Positions 25,009 to 35,680 of a stretch of 47,943 nucleotides of DNA are shown here, in pieces; position 1 is the first letter of the stretch, and each line of letters opens with the position of its first letter. The DNA comes from an uncultured Lachnospiraceae bacterium. GTDB taxonomy: Bacteria > Bacillota > Clostridia > Lachnospirales > Lachnospiraceae. A program made the translations under genes and the position numbers. The notes under the pieces were generated by a model, which worked only from the letters and a program-made list of their open reading frames with translations, ran no database searches and was not told where the DNA came from. The DNA is taken from the NCBI GenBank assembly GCA_947625135.1, contig CANQNE010000019.1, positions 1-47,943 on the forward strand. Reading direction: 5' to 3'.

Positions 25009-26457
25009 ATGGCAATTTATAATCCCAACTCTCTCCATGCAGAGGAATTCATCAACAATGAAGAAATTCTGGAAACACTGGACTATGCGGAAAAAAACAA
25101 GCACAACCGGGCGTTGATCGACGAAATTCTGGAAAAGGCCCGTCCGAAGAAAACCGAAACCGGCACGGTCTGTCACGGACTGTCCCACAGAGAGGCAGCC
25201 GTACTCCTGCTCTGTGACATTCCGGAAAAAACAGAGGAAATTTACCGGCTGGCGGAAGAGATCAAGCTGGCCTATTACGGAAACCGTATCGTGATGTTTG
25301 CGCCGCTGTACCTGTCCAATTACTGTGTCAACGGCTGTCTCTACTGCCCCTACCACCTGAAGAACAAACACATTGCCCGCAAGAAGCTGACGCAGGAGGA
25401 GGTCCGCAGCGAGGTCATCGCCCTGCAGGATATGGGACATAAACGTCTTGCCATTGAAGCCGGCGAAGATCCTGTCAACAATCCCATCGAATACATTCTG
25501 GAATGTATCAACACGATCTACAGCGTCCAGCACAAAAACGGCGCTATCCGCCGGGTTAATGTAAATATCGCGGCTACCACCGTAGAAAATTACCGGAAAT
25601 TAAAGGATGCCGGTATCGGCACCTATATTCTCTTTCAGGAAACCTATCACAAGGAAAGTTATCTGAAACTGCATCCCACCGGCCCCAAGCATGACTATGA
25701 CTATCATACAGAAGCTATGGATCGGGCCATGGAGGGCGGCATCGACGATGTGGGACTGGGCGTGCTTTTCGGCCTGGAGCTTTATAAGTACGAATTTGTG
25801 GGACTGCTCATGCACGCGGAGCATCTGGAAGCCGTTCACGGCGTCGGCCCCCACACCATCAGTGTTCCGAGGGTAAAACGCGCGGACGACATTGATCCGG
25901 ATATGTTCGACAACGGTATTTCCGATGAACTGTTTGAAAAGCTGATTGCCTGTATCCGTATCGCCGTTCCTTACACCGGCATGATCATCTCTACAAGAGA
26001 ATCTCAGCAGGTAAGAGAACGGGCGCTGCGGCTTGGCATCTCCCAGATCAGCGGCGCTTCCCGTACTTCCGTAGGAGGCTATACCGAGGAGGAACGTCCC
26101 CACGACTCCGAGCAGTTTGACGTTTCCGACCAGCGTACACTGGACGAGGTAGTCAACTGGCTGATGCGGCTTGGTTATATTCCTTCCTTCTGTACTGCCT
26201 GTTACCGGGAAGGCCGGACCGGGGATCGATTCATGAGCCTCTGCAAATCCGGACAGATCCTGAACTGCTGTCACCCCAACGCGCTGATGACCTTATCAGA
26301 ATATCTGGTGGATTATGCTTCGGAAGATACTAAAAAAGTAGGCTTTGCGCTCATTGAAAAAGAGCTGGGCAATATCCCGAAAGAAAAAGTGCGAAACATC
26401 GCCGCAGAGCATATCTCAGATATCAAAAATTCCAACCGGCGGGATTTCCGTTTTTGA
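25009..26457 (+). CDS. hydG: [FeFe]-hydrogenase H-cluster maturase HydG (radical SAM tyrosine lyase)
   Basis: HydG cleaves tyrosine to make the CO and cyanide ligands of the H-cluster. The 482-residue protein carries the radical SAM motif C106, C110, C113 in NYCVNGCLYCPYHLKN. The C-terminal auxiliary-cluster motif is CX2CX22C, starting CTACYREGRTGDRF and ending with the second cysteine of the CC pair in NCCHPNAL. That auxiliary motif separates HydG from ThiH. It is 37 bp after hydE with AAGGA upstream, and in the same operon as hydF. Confidence 0.97.
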   Translation: MAIYNPNSLHAEEFINNEEILETLDYAEKNKHNRALIDEILEKARPKKTETGTVCHGLSHREAAVLLLCDIPEKTEEIYRLAEEIKLAYYGNRIVMFAPLYLSNYCVNGCLYCPYHLKNKHIARKKLTQEEVRSEVIALQDMGHKRLAIEAGEDPVNNPIEYILECINTIYSVQHKNGAIRRVNVNIAATTVENYRKLKDAGIGTYILFQETYHKESYLKLHPTGPKHDYDYHTEAMDRAMEGGIDDVGLGVLFGLELYKYEFVGLLMHAEHLEAVHGVGPHTISVPRVKRADDIDPDMFDNGISDELFEKLIACIRIAVPYTGMIISTRESQQVRERALRLGISQISGASRTSVGGYTEEERPHDSEQFDVSDQRTLDEVVNWLMRLGYIPSFCTACYREGRTGDRFMSLCKSGQILNCCHPNALMTLSEYLVDYASEDTKKVGFALIEKELGNIPKEKVRNIAAEHISDIKNSNRRDFRF

Positions 26458-26538
26458 TCGTTTATCTGAAAAGAACCCTGCGCCTGTTTTTCTGTATCGA
26501 TCCTGCAATGACCTGAACACTTTCAGAAGGAGGAACTT

Positions 26539-27738
26539 ATGGGACTGAATGATACTGTATCTGCGGAACGAATTCATATCGGCTTTTTTGGCCTGAGAAA
26601 CTCCGGCAAATCCAGCCTTGTAAACGCGGTGACCGGACAGCAGCTTTCTCTTGTGTCCAACATCAGGGGAACCACGACCGATCCCGTACAAAAGACAATG
26701 GAGCTGCTTCCCCTTGGTCCTGTGGTCATCATTGACACGCCCGGCATCGACGACGAGGGAACACTTGGAGAAATGCGGATCCAGCGGGCCCTCCGGGTGC
26801 TGAACACCATCGACATTGCGGTTCTGGTAGTGGATGCTGTGGAGGGGCTAAAGGATGCCCACCGGGAATTACTCCGGCAATTTAATGAGAAAAAGATCTC
26901 CTATATCATTGCCTTCAACAAAGCGGATCTGCTGAAGGAGATCCCGGACTCTGCTCCCAACACCATTTATGTCAGCGCGCTGAAGGGCACCAACATTTAT
27001 GAGCTGAAGGAGCTGATCGGCAGACTGATGAAGGCAGAAGAAAATGATAAGCACATTGCAGCGGATCTGATCAGCCCCGGCGATCTGACGGTTCTGGTGG
27101 TTCCCATTGACTCTGCCGCGCCGAAGGGACGGCTGATCCTGCCCCAGCAGCAGACCATCCGGGACATTCTGGAGTCCGGCGCCACCGCCGTTGTCTGCAG
27201 GGAGACAGAGCTGAAAGAAACGCTGGCTTCCCTTGGCAAAAGACCAAAACTGGTGATTACCGATTCCCAGGCTTTCGGACAGGTTTCCAACGATACGCCG
27301 GAGGATATTCTGCTCACCTCTTTTTCTATTTTATTTGTCCGCTATAAAGGCGATCTGGCAACGGCCGTCAAAGGCGCCGCTGTCCTTGACCGTCTGCAGG
27401 ACGGCGATACCGTTCTCATCTCCGAGGGTTGTACCCATCACCGGCAATGTGATGATATCGGCACGGTAAAGCTGCCTGCATGGATCCGGGCTTATACAAA
27501 AAAAGACCTTTCCTTTGCCTTTACTTCCGGCAGGGAGTTCCCTGAGGATCTGTCTCCCTATGCCCTTGTGATACACTGCGGCGCCTGTATGCTCAATGAG
27601 CGGGAAATGCAGTACCGTACGGCTCACGCTGCGGCGCAGGGAGTTCCCATCACCAATTACGGTGTAGCCATCGCACATATCCACGGCATTTTGAAACGGA
27701 GTCTTTCTCCTTTTCCGGAACTTTGCAGCTTACTTTAA
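26539..27738 (+). CDS. hydF: [FeFe]-hydrogenase maturation GTPase HydF
   Basis: HydF is the scaffold on which the 2Fe subcluster is assembled and from which it is transferred to apo-hydrogenase. The 399-residue protein has an N-terminal GTPase domain with GLRNSGKSS (G1), DTPG (G3) and NKAD (G4). The C-terminal cluster-binding domain has the Cys/His motif: CTHH near residue 297 and HCGAC about 50 residues later. The start has AGGAGG at proper spacing, 81 bp after hydG. It completes the E-G-F set. No hydrogenase structural subunit is in the window. Confidence 0.96.
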   Translation: MGLNDTVSAERIHIGFFGLRNSGKSSLVNAVTGQQLSLVSNIRGTTTDPVQKTMELLPLGPVVIIDTPGIDDEGTLGEMRIQRALRVLNTIDIAVLVVDAVEGLKDAHRELLRQFNEKKISYIIAFNKADLLKEIPDSAPNTIYVSALKGTNIYELKELIGRLMKAEENDKHIAADLISPGDLTVLVVPIDSAAPKGRLILPQQQTIRDILESGATAVVCRETELKETLASLGKRPKLVITDSQAFGQVSNDTPEDILLTSFSILFVRYKGDLATAVKGAAVLDRLQDGDTVLISEGCTHHRQCDDIGTVKLPAWIRAYTKKDLSFAFTSGREFPEDLSPYALVIHCGACMLNEREMQYRTAHAAAQGVPITNYGVAIAHIHGILKRSLSPFPELCSLL

Positions 27739-27745
27739 AAACCTC

Positions 27746-27774
27746 TTTACAAGCGAACGGATGTTTGCTATAAT
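27746..27774 (+). promoter_or_regulatory. Promoter of dinB
   Basis: TTTACA, a 17-bp spacer and TATAAT. The spacer is almost filled by a LexA-type box, so repressor binding would block RNA polymerase. Confidence 0.85.
27754..27767 (+). promoter_or_regulatory. LexA/DinR SOS box in the dinB promoter
   Basis: CGAACGGATGTTTG matches the Gram-positive SOS consensus CGAACRNRYGTTYG at every position. A second, weaker site (GGAACATCCGTTTG, two mismatches) follows at 27780-27793, just past the expected transcription start. Confidence 0.85.
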
Positions 27775-27809
27775 GATAGGGAACATCCGTTTGAAGGGGT
27801 TGATTGGAG

Positions 27810-29090
27810 ATGAGCGGTGAAGCATTTCTTTATCCGACACACAATCGTATCATTTATCATATCGACGTAAATTCCGCTTTTTTGAGCTGGGAAGCCTGCC
27901 GCCGTCTGGCGGCGGGAGATACGCTGGATCTGCGCACCATTCCTTCCGCGGTAGGCGGCGATCAGAGCAAGCGTCACGGGATCGTTCTGGCTAAATCCCA
28001 TCCTGCCAAAGCCTTCGGGATCAAGACAGGAGAACCCCTTTTGTCCGCCCGCAGGAAATGCCCCGGCCTTGTGGTCGTGCCGCCCTCCTATCCTTTATAC
28101 GCCCAGAATTCCAGGGCTTTTATTGCCCTTCTTGGCAAATATGCGCCTGTTGTGGAACAGTACAGCATCGATGAGGCTTTTTGCGATATGACCGGCACAG
28201 AGCAGCTCTATGGCCCGCCTGTTTCCTTTGCATCAAAACTGAAGGAGGAGATCAAAACCCAGCTTGGTTTTACGGTAAATGTGGGTGTTTCCTCCAACAA
28301 ACTGCTGGCAAAGATGGCCTCTGATTTTGAGAAGCCGGACTGTGTACACACCCTCTTTCCCGAAGAAATCCCCGCAAAAATGTGGCCCCTTCCTGTGGGC
28401 GACCTGTTCTTTGTGGGCCGTTCCACCAGTCGGAAGCTGAAAGCCCTCGGCATCCGCACCATCGGCGATCTGGCAAAGACCGATCCCGATATCCTGATCT
28501 CCCATCTAAAAAAGCAGGGACAAAAAATATGGGAACATGCCAACGGTATCGATTATTCCCCTGTTGAAGGCAGAAATTCCGCCAACAAAAGCTATGGAAA
28601 TTCCATCACCGTCAGCTTTGACGTGACTGACAAAAATACGGCAAGACAGATCCTGCTGTCCCTCTGTGAGACCGTAGGCGCACGCCTGCGGGCAGATGGG
28701 GCCAGAACAGGCCTGCTCGCCGTTTCCGTCAAGGATTATGAATTTCACTGCAGCTCCCACCAGCAGACGCTTTTGTCTGTTACAGATGCCACACTGGATC
28801 TGTATCAGGGTGCATGCAGCTTATTAGATGAATTGTGGAATGGTACGCCCATCCGCCAGTTCGGCTTTACTGCCGGGCATATCACTTATGACATGGATTA
28901 TCAATACAGTCTTTTTGAAAACCACGATTATGAACGGCTTTCCAGACTGGACGCCGCTGTGGACCGCATCCGCAGCCGTTACGGTGAAGACGCCATTCAG
29001 CGGGCCTGTTTTCTCAACAGCGGCCACAGTCACCTTGCGGGAGGCCATGACCCTTCCTGCCGGACAGGCGTCACCAAAAGCAGCTTCTGA
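27810..29090 (+). CDS. dinB: DNA polymerase IV (Y-family)
   Basis: DinB performs translesion synthesis. The 426-residue protein has the catalytic Asp in IIYHIDVNSAFLSWEA and the second acidic motif in QYSIDEAFCDMTG. The helix-hairpin region includes LKALGIRTIGDLA. Near the C-terminus QYSLF matches the QxSLF beta-clamp-binding motif. The ATG at 27810 is chosen with AAGGGG ten bases upstream; an in-frame TTG at 27804 is an alternative. The SOS box in the promoter indicates induction by DNA damage. It converges with fbp, 10 bp apart, with no terminator between. Confidence 0.95.
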   Translation: MSGEAFLYPTHNRIIYHIDVNSAFLSWEACRRLAAGDTLDLRTIPSAVGGDQSKRHGIVLAKSHPAKAFGIKTGEPLLSARRKCPGLVVVPPSYPLYAQNSRAFIALLGKYAPVVEQYSIDEAFCDMTGTEQLYGPPVSFASKLKEEIKTQLGFTVNVGVSSNKLLAKMASDFEKPDCVHTLFPEEIPAKMWPLPVGDLFFVGRSTSRKLKALGIRTIGDLAKTDPDILISHLKKQGQKIWEHANGIDYSPVEGRNSANKSYGNSITVSFDVTDKNTARQILLSLCETVGARLRADGARTGLLAVSVKDYEFHCSSHQQTLLSVTDATLDLYQGACSLLDELWNGTPIRQFGFTAGHITYDMDYQYSLFENHDYERLSRLDAAVDRIRSRYGEDAIQRACFLNSGHSHLAGGHDPSCRTGVTKSSF

Positions 29091-29100
29091 CCTCTTAAGC

Positions 29101-31065
29101 CTATGTCCGCTCCGGTATCACACCGGTCCGGTAAGCACCCAGCAGCTGTTCCAGCTCAAAGATCCGTATCTGGATCTCCTTGCCGTCGTCAGTGTCAGCC
29201 ACCAGCTGTCTTTTGTCTACTGATTCCAGCACCACCGAATCCGAATGGATGTCTGACTCATTGATAATGGCTTTTTCCATGGATTCAAAAGGCTCGTGGG
29301 ACACAAGCCGCAGGCCGTGACTGTTGTACACCAGCGTATAGCCCGCAATCCCTGTCTGGCTCTGATAAGCCTTAGAAAAACCGCCGTCTATGATCAGCAC
29401 TTTTCCGCCGCACCGTACCGGGGTCTCCCCTTTCTTGCGCTGCACCGGCATGTGGCCGTTGATAATATGAGCCCGGGCCGGATCCAATCCGAATTCCCTG
29501 AAAATATTGTTGACTACACTCTCTTTATTGATCAGCCGGTAATAGTGATTCTTCTCTTCTGCCTTAATGTCATGGTCTGTGAGAAAATACCGCTCAAAGG
29601 TAGCCATTTTTGCTTTTCCGTACACCGGGGAGTTCTCGTTGGACCAGATAAACCAGAGGATATCCTGTCCCTTTCTGCGCTCCTCTTTATTGTGAATACT
29701 ATAATAACCTTTGCGGGCATAAACCTCCAGAATATCATAGAGGCTCTTGCCGCTGTACTCCTGATCAAACACCTGCACCTTCCGGAAGCTGCCGTCTGCG
29801 TTCAGAGGTATACAACCATGATACAGCAGATTGCCGTTATATACCTTGTAAAGGCTTCCCTTGGAAAACAAAAACCGCACATGCTTCTGGAGTTTTTCAG
29901 AACGGGTAAACGCCATTTGCAGACGTTTTACCACTTCTTCTTCCCCTTCCGACAGCTTGTAGGGATCTTTCATATCCAGCGTAGGGAAATTTTTCTCGAT
30001 CAGCGGATATTCTTTTCCCTCTACCATCACGGTTCCCGCTTCCAAATCGATCTTATCCAGCAGCAACCGTTTTTCCATCTTAAAGGAAGGATTGCGCTTG
30101 ATCACCTGACCCTCCAGCTTAAACTGAATAATGGCAATGGCTTTGTGCATCTTCCGGTCAAGCTCCAGATCATGAATGTTATATTCCTTTGCATTATAAC
30201 TGATATCAAAACAGGTACAGGGATCATCTCCATAGGTTTCCAGCGCGAAGGTGGCAAGGGGGATGAGATTGATGCCGTATCCCTCTTCCAGCGTGTCCAG
30301 ATTGCCATACTTGGCCGACAGGCGGATCACGTTGGCAATGCAGGCCGTATGTCCGGCGGCTGCGCCCATCCATACGACATCGTGATTGCCCCACTGCACA
30401 TCCACGGAATGATAGCGCATCAGCGTTTCCATAATAATATGGGGACCGGGTCCTCTGTCAAAAATATCGCCCACAATATGTAGATGATCTACCACAAGCC
30501 GCTGGATCAGATTGCTCAGCGCCACGATAAACTCTTCCGCGCGGCTAATCCTGACAATCGTATATATGATCTCATTATAGTAGGCTTCCTTATCATTGAT
30601 CTCGCTCTTCTCTGTGATCAGCTCCTCAATGACATAAGCAAAATCCTTCGGCAGCGCTTTGCGGACCTTGGAGCGGGTGTATTTGGACGCCACCCGGCGC
30701 GCCATCTGAATCAGCCGGTACAAGGTAATCTTGTACCAGTCGTTCAGATTTTCCTCCTGCCTGCGGACTATATCCATCTTTTCCCGGGGGTAATAAATCA
30801 ATGTTGCAAGGGCCTTCTTGTCCCGCTCTGACAGTGAATTGCCAAATTCTTCATCGATCTTCCGGCGAACAGAACCGGAGCCGTTTTTCAGCACATGCAG
30901 AAATGACTCGTATTCTCCGTGAATGTCCGTGAGAAAATGTTCCGTTCCCTTTGGCAGATTCAATATGGACTGGAGATTGATGATTTCCGTGGATGCCTTT
31001 GCAATATTTGGATACAGATCTGCCATACTCTGAAGGTAGCGGCCTTCAAGAATATCTGAATACAT
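29101..31065 (-). CDS. fbp: Fructose-1,6-bisphosphatase, class III
   Basis: This gluconeogenic phosphatase of the calcineurin-like metallophosphatase superfamily is typical of Firmicutes. The 654-residue length fits class III. Metal-binding motifs are FLTDIHGEYESF, HIVGDIFDRGPGP and WGNHDVVWMGAAAGH. Further on, INGHMPVQRKKGE and IDGGFSKAYQ hold the remaining ligands. The start has AGGGGG nine bases upstream. It lies 19 bp after guaB and is probably co-transcribed from the guaB promoter. Confidence 0.95.
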   Translation of the reverse strand: MYSDILEGRYLQSMADLYPNIAKASTEIINLQSILNLPKGTEHFLTDIHGEYESFLHVLKNGSGSVRRKIDEEFGNSLSERDKKALATLIYYPREKMDIVRRQEENLNDWYKITLYRLIQMARRVASKYTRSKVRKALPKDFAYVIEELITEKSEINDKEAYYNEIIYTIVRISRAEEFIVALSNLIQRLVVDHLHIVGDIFDRGPGPHIIMETLMRYHSVDVQWGNHDVVWMGAAAGHTACIANVIRLSAKYGNLDTLEEGYGINLIPLATFALETYGDDPCTCFDISYNAKEYNIHDLELDRKMHKAIAIIQFKLEGQVIKRNPSFKMEKRLLLDKIDLEAGTVMVEGKEYPLIEKNFPTLDMKDPYKLSEGEEEVVKRLQMAFTRSEKLQKHVRFLFSKGSLYKVYNGNLLYHGCIPLNADGSFRKVQVFDQEYSGKSLYDILEVYARKGYYSIHNKEERRKGQDILWFIWSNENSPVYGKAKMATFERYFLTDHDIKAEEKNHYYRLINKESVVNNIFREFGLDPARAHIINGHMPVQRKKGETPVRCGGKVLIIDGGFSKAYQSQTGIAGYTLVYNSHGLRLVSHEPFESMEKAIINESDIHSDSVVLESVDKRQLVADTDDGKEIQIRIFELEQLLGAYRTGVIPERT

Positions 31066-31084
31066 GAATTAAACCCCCTTGTCA

Positions 31085-32542
<1,458 letters not shown>

Positions 32543-32572
32543 CTACCTCTTTTCTTTAGAAATAATGTCCAA

Positions 32573-32601
32573 ATTCTACCAAACCAACATGGCGCTGTCA
32601 A
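32573..32601 (-). promoter_or_regulatory. Promoter of guaB
   Basis: Minus-strand TTGACA, 17-bp spacer and TAGAAT. The -35 is flanked by GGCGC and GCGCC (32591-32613), a possible operator or hairpin. Confidence 0.8.
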
Positions 32602-32646
32602 GGGAAAAGCGCCGTTCCGTGTGAAATCCGTTTCATCCGGCAACAA

Positions 32647-33147
32647 TCAGTAAGAAACCACTTTTCTTGGACTGAGCATGCGGACAGCCTCCACGATTTC
32701 ATCGTTGGGCTCATAAAAGATCTGCAGCAGCTCTCCTTCAGTCCGGATATACATTTCATAGACTCTGCCGTTTTCATCCCTTGAGGTGAAATCAAAGGTC
32801 TTATGGGGCATCGTGCGCAGGGAATCAAGCCCGTGGGAACCCTTTATCGCCATGGTTTCCAAATGCTCCATCTCCACTGTTAAGATCCGTTTTCTTCTGG
32901 CCTTCCCGTAAATCTTATCAAAGTCCAGCTCTCCGTTTACATACAGATATTCATATTCAATATCCAGATTCTGCAGCAGATAATATGCGCCTACGCCAAG
33001 CACCAGCGCCAGAAGCAAAAACAGCGCGTGAATAAAGAACCCTGCCAACGCCGCAACGGCTACCACAAATACGCAGAGTCCCTTATAAAAAAATGTCTTT
33101 GAATCGGCTTTCTGCTTAACCAGCTGTTCCACATAAACATCCTTCAT
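32647..33147 (-). CDS. Small membrane protein with PH-like soluble domain
   Basis: The 166-residue product has a short cytoplasmic start (MKDVYVEQLVKQKADSK), two closely spaced membrane helices (about 20-60), and a soluble C-terminal domain. That domain is beta-rich, with YEYLYVNGELDFDKIYGKA and MPHKTFDFTSRDENGR. From memory it resembles DUF6106 proteins of Lachnospiraceae; a bPH-like fold is my inference. It has a GGAGGA ribosome site and its own promoter, divergent from the gene at 33300. No function can be given. Confidence 0.75.
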   Translation of the reverse strand: MKDVYVEQLVKQKADSKTFFYKGLCVFVVAVAALAGFFIHALFLLLALVLGVGAYYLLQNLDIEYEYLYVNGELDFDKIYGKARRKRILTVEMEHLETMAIKGSHGLDSLRTMPHKTFDFTSRDENGRVYEMYIRTEGELLQIFYEPNDEIVEAVRMLSPRKVVSY

Positions 33148-33182
33148 ATACGGATATCCTCCTCCATCGTACTTATAGATTT

Positions 33183-33210
33183 ATTATACCTTTGTTCACA
33201 CATTTTTCAA
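33183..33210 (-). promoter_or_regulatory. Promoter of the gene at 32647
   Basis: Minus-strand TTGAAA, 16-bp spacer and TATAAT, about 35 bp before the start codon. Confidence 0.7.
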
Positions 33211-33250
33211 AGCCTTATTTTTATCTTTTTATGACTTTTTTTCAAAGTTA

Positions 33251-33259
33251 TGCTATAAT
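33251..33259 (+). promoter_or_regulatory. Extended -10 promoter of the gene at 33300
   Basis: TGCTATAAT lies 40 bp before the start codon. No good -35 is seen. The start has GGAGG upstream. Confidence 0.65.
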
Positions 33260-33299
33260 GCACTCAAACAGATCTCGCTTTTGAATATGGAGGGATATC

Positions 33300-34004
33300 A
33301 TGAGACTCACATTAAAGCCAGAAAATCAGGACGAACAGCTTCAGAAGGTATTTCAAAAAGAAACCGTCACCTTTAAAGAACTGTCTTTTCAGAAAAAGCT
33401 GGAATATATCTGGGATTATTATAAATGGAAAATCATTAGTGTCGTGGCGTTGATTATCGTACTCTGCACCGTGATTCCCAGCGTGATCGAAAACAACAAA
33501 GAAGCAGCGCTGTACGCTGCTTTTATCAATACACAGATGACAGATGAAAAAGATCCTCAGATCCTGACGGATTACGCAGAACAAAAGCAGATCGATATGG
33601 ACAATAAACGGATGGAACTGGACTGTTCCATGATAATCAAGCACAAAAATCCTGACCGCATCAGCATGTACAGCAGCCAGAAGCTGCTTGCCATGTTTGC
33701 CTCCGACACGTTGGATGTGGTAGTCTCGGATCAGGATACCTGCGTAAAGTACGCCGCTATGGGCGTCTATGCCGATCTGGAAGAGATCCTTGATAAAGAT
33801 TTTCTTGAAAAACACAAAGATCTGCTTGTCTATACAGACGGGCAGGGAGAGGCCGGCAGCCATGCTTACGGCATTGATGTGACCGACAGCCCCATCCTCA
33901 AAGAAGAAAAAGCCTTTCTGGTTCCGGCGGTGTGCAGCATCTGTGTCGATGCCAGCCAACCGGAAAATTCCATAAAATTTTTGGAGTATCTGTTGGGAGA
34001 ATGA
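33300..34004 (+). CDS. Membrane-anchored protein of unknown function
   Basis: The 234-residue product has a charged cytoplasmic N-terminus (about 1-43) ending LEYIWDYYKWK, one membrane helix (about 45-64, IISVVALIIVLCTVIPSVI), and an extracytoplasmic domain. The outer part has ALYAAFINTQMTD, then LDVVVSDQDTCVKYAAMGVY and YADLEEILDKDFLEKH. This resembles the ligand-binding lobes of extracellular solute-binding proteins in shortened form. The WDYYKWK motif before the helix is common in small Clostridial membrane proteins. It stands alone, convergent with the LRR gene. Function unknown. Confidence 0.75.
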   Translation: MRLTLKPENQDEQLQKVFQKETVTFKELSFQKKLEYIWDYYKWKIISVVALIIVLCTVIPSVIENNKEAALYAAFINTQMTDEKDPQILTDYAEQKQIDMDNKRMELDCSMIIKHKNPDRISMYSSQKLLAMFASDTLDVVVSDQDTCVKYAAMGVYADLEEILDKDFLEKHKDLLVYTDGQGEAGSHAYGIDVTDSPILKEEKAFLVPAVCSICVDASQPENSIKFLEYLLGE

Positions 34005-34040
34005 CGTTCTAAACTTTTTTCATCATGTTTAATGTTTACA

Positions 34041-34071
34041 GGCAGGCATATCCCGCGGTCATGCCCCTGCC
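34041..34071. other. Stem-loop between convergent genes
   Basis: GGCAG plus GCAT (34041-34049) pair with ATGC plus CTGCC (34061-34071), overlapping the stop codon of the LRR gene. No T tract follows on either strand, so termination here is doubtful. Confidence 0.35.
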
Positions 34072-35564
34072 GGAAAACTATCGATCAGCTTTACCACAAA
34101 TTTCAACACCATAAGGGCGTCCGTAGAATCCACATCGCCGCTCTTGTCCACATCCGCTACCGCAAACAGCTGTTGATCCGGCTCCTGCAGCTTTACCACG
34201 ATCTTTAGGATGCTGAGGGCGTCGGAGGAATTTACGATGCCATTACCATCAATATCTCCCTGGAGCGTCTCTTCTATGATCCGGATCGGTATGTTTTTCT
34301 CCAGCGCGTACGTATATGCGGCAGAACCTTTATGGCAGACAATCTCTAAATTATCACAACCGTAAAAGCAATCTTCAAATACAGTCACACTATCTGGAAT
34401 CTCCGCCGTCTTCAGGTTGACACAACGCTCAAACAGACACTGCGGAAGAGTCGTTACGCCATCCGGGATCTTGACCTTCGTCAGGCTGCTGCAACCCATA
34501 AACACGTCATTTTTAAATTCAGTAACACTTTCAGGAATATTGAGTTCCGTCAGGCTGCTGCAATCCAAAAAAGCGCCACTTCCAATGGACGTCACACCGT
34601 CGGGGAGTCCGACTCTCTTCAGACCAGAACACCCCCTAAAAGACTGATAAGGAATGATTGTCACGCCGTCAGGAATGTCGACGGCAGTCAGCAGTTTATT
34701 TCCTGCAAACGCACTATCCCCCAAAGACGTTACGCTGTCCGGGATCTGACACTCCGCCTTTGTTGACGGACAACGCACAAGCTTTGATTTATCCTTTGTA
34801 TACAATACGCCGTCCACGGAACAATATGCAGGATTCTTCTCATTGACCCGGATATCCGTCATGGCAGGACACTGATAGAACATGCCATTGGCAATGGAAG
34901 TCACGCTTTCGGAAATGGCGACCTCTGTCAGATTGTCACAATGACTAAATGCTTCATCTTCCAATGTGGCGACACCGCTTGGAATCTCCACCTTTTTCAA
35001 CTGGTCACAGTTTGAAAAACTGTAGGCGCCGATCACCTTGACGCTGTCTGCAAATCGGCATTCTGTTTTTGACTGAGGACACCGCAGCAATCTTGTTTTC
35101 TCTTTATTGTAGAGAATCCCGTCCTCTGAGGAATAGACCGGGTTCTTAGGGCTTACATTGATCGCCTGAAGACTGGTTAAATCATCAAAACACCAAATCT
35201 CCATCTCTTTCACAGTCTCAGGAATCTCAATCGTCTGCAAATGGTCGCATCCTGTGAATGAACAATTCGGATCAATTTTTACAACCGGGTATTCTTCAAG
35301 CCTGCCCGACACCTCAGAATATGCTTCAAGCTTTTCCGGCACTACAAGGCTTGTTTCCTGTCCTGAACCTGCATAACCGGTTAGAACGATCTCTTTTCCT
35401 GTTTCCGACGAATTCAGGGCTTCATAAGAAAAGCTAATTGAAGAACCTGAGGCGTCCGTCCCTTCCGCCGCAGCCACATGTCTCGCCGAAAACCCCACGC
35501 CGGCGACACAGACGGCTGCCAACGCCATCAAAATACGTTTCCCATATCTTCTTTGTCTCTTCAT
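34059..35564 (-). CDS. Secreted BspA-type leucine-rich-repeat protein with dockerin
   Basis: The 501-residue product starts at 35564 (GGAG five bases upstream); an ATG 54 bases earlier is less likely. It has a signal peptide (RILMALAAVCVAGVGFSA). About ten LRR_5 repeats of the type CSSLTELNIPESVTEFKNDV fill residues about 90-420, interrupted by two BspA inserts of the kind NPAYCSVDGVLYTKDKSKLV. The C-terminal dockerin has GDIDGNGIVNSSDALSILKI and ADVDKSGDVDSTDALMVLKF, ending LIDSFPAGA. Such proteins bind host or matrix ligands or polysaccharides; the ligand is unknown. It lies 117 bp after a larger relative, probably a duplication. Confidence 0.88.
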   Translation of the reverse strand: MKRQRRYGKRILMALAAVCVAGVGFSARHVAAAEGTDASGSSISFSYEALNSSETGKEIVLTGYAGSGQETSLVVPEKLEAYSEVSGRLEEYPVVKIDPNCSFTGCDHLQTIEIPETVKEMEIWCFDDLTSLQAINVSPKNPVYSSEDGILYNKEKTRLLRCPQSKTECRFADSVKVIGAYSFSNCDQLKKVEIPSGVATLEDEAFSHCDNLTEVAISESVTSIANGMFYQCPAMTDIRVNEKNPAYCSVDGVLYTKDKSKLVRCPSTKAECQIPDSVTSLGDSAFAGNKLLTAVDIPDGVTIIPYQSFRGCSGLKRVGLPDGVTSIGSGAFLDCSSLTELNIPESVTEFKNDVFMGCSSLTKVKIPDGVTTLPQCLFERCVNLKTAEIPDSVTVFEDCFYGCDNLEIVCHKGSAAYTYALEKNIPIRIIEETLQGDIDGNGIVNSSDALSILKIVVKLQEPDQQLFAVADVDKSGDVDSTDALMVLKFVVKLIDSFPAGA

Positions 35565-35680
35565 CTTTTCTCCATTCCGGGATCCACAGTCTATCCATTC
35601 CATGTTCCCTATAAACATTTAATCTATTTGCTGTTTGAATATACTCAATTTAATAATGAAGCTGCAGACACATTGCACAA

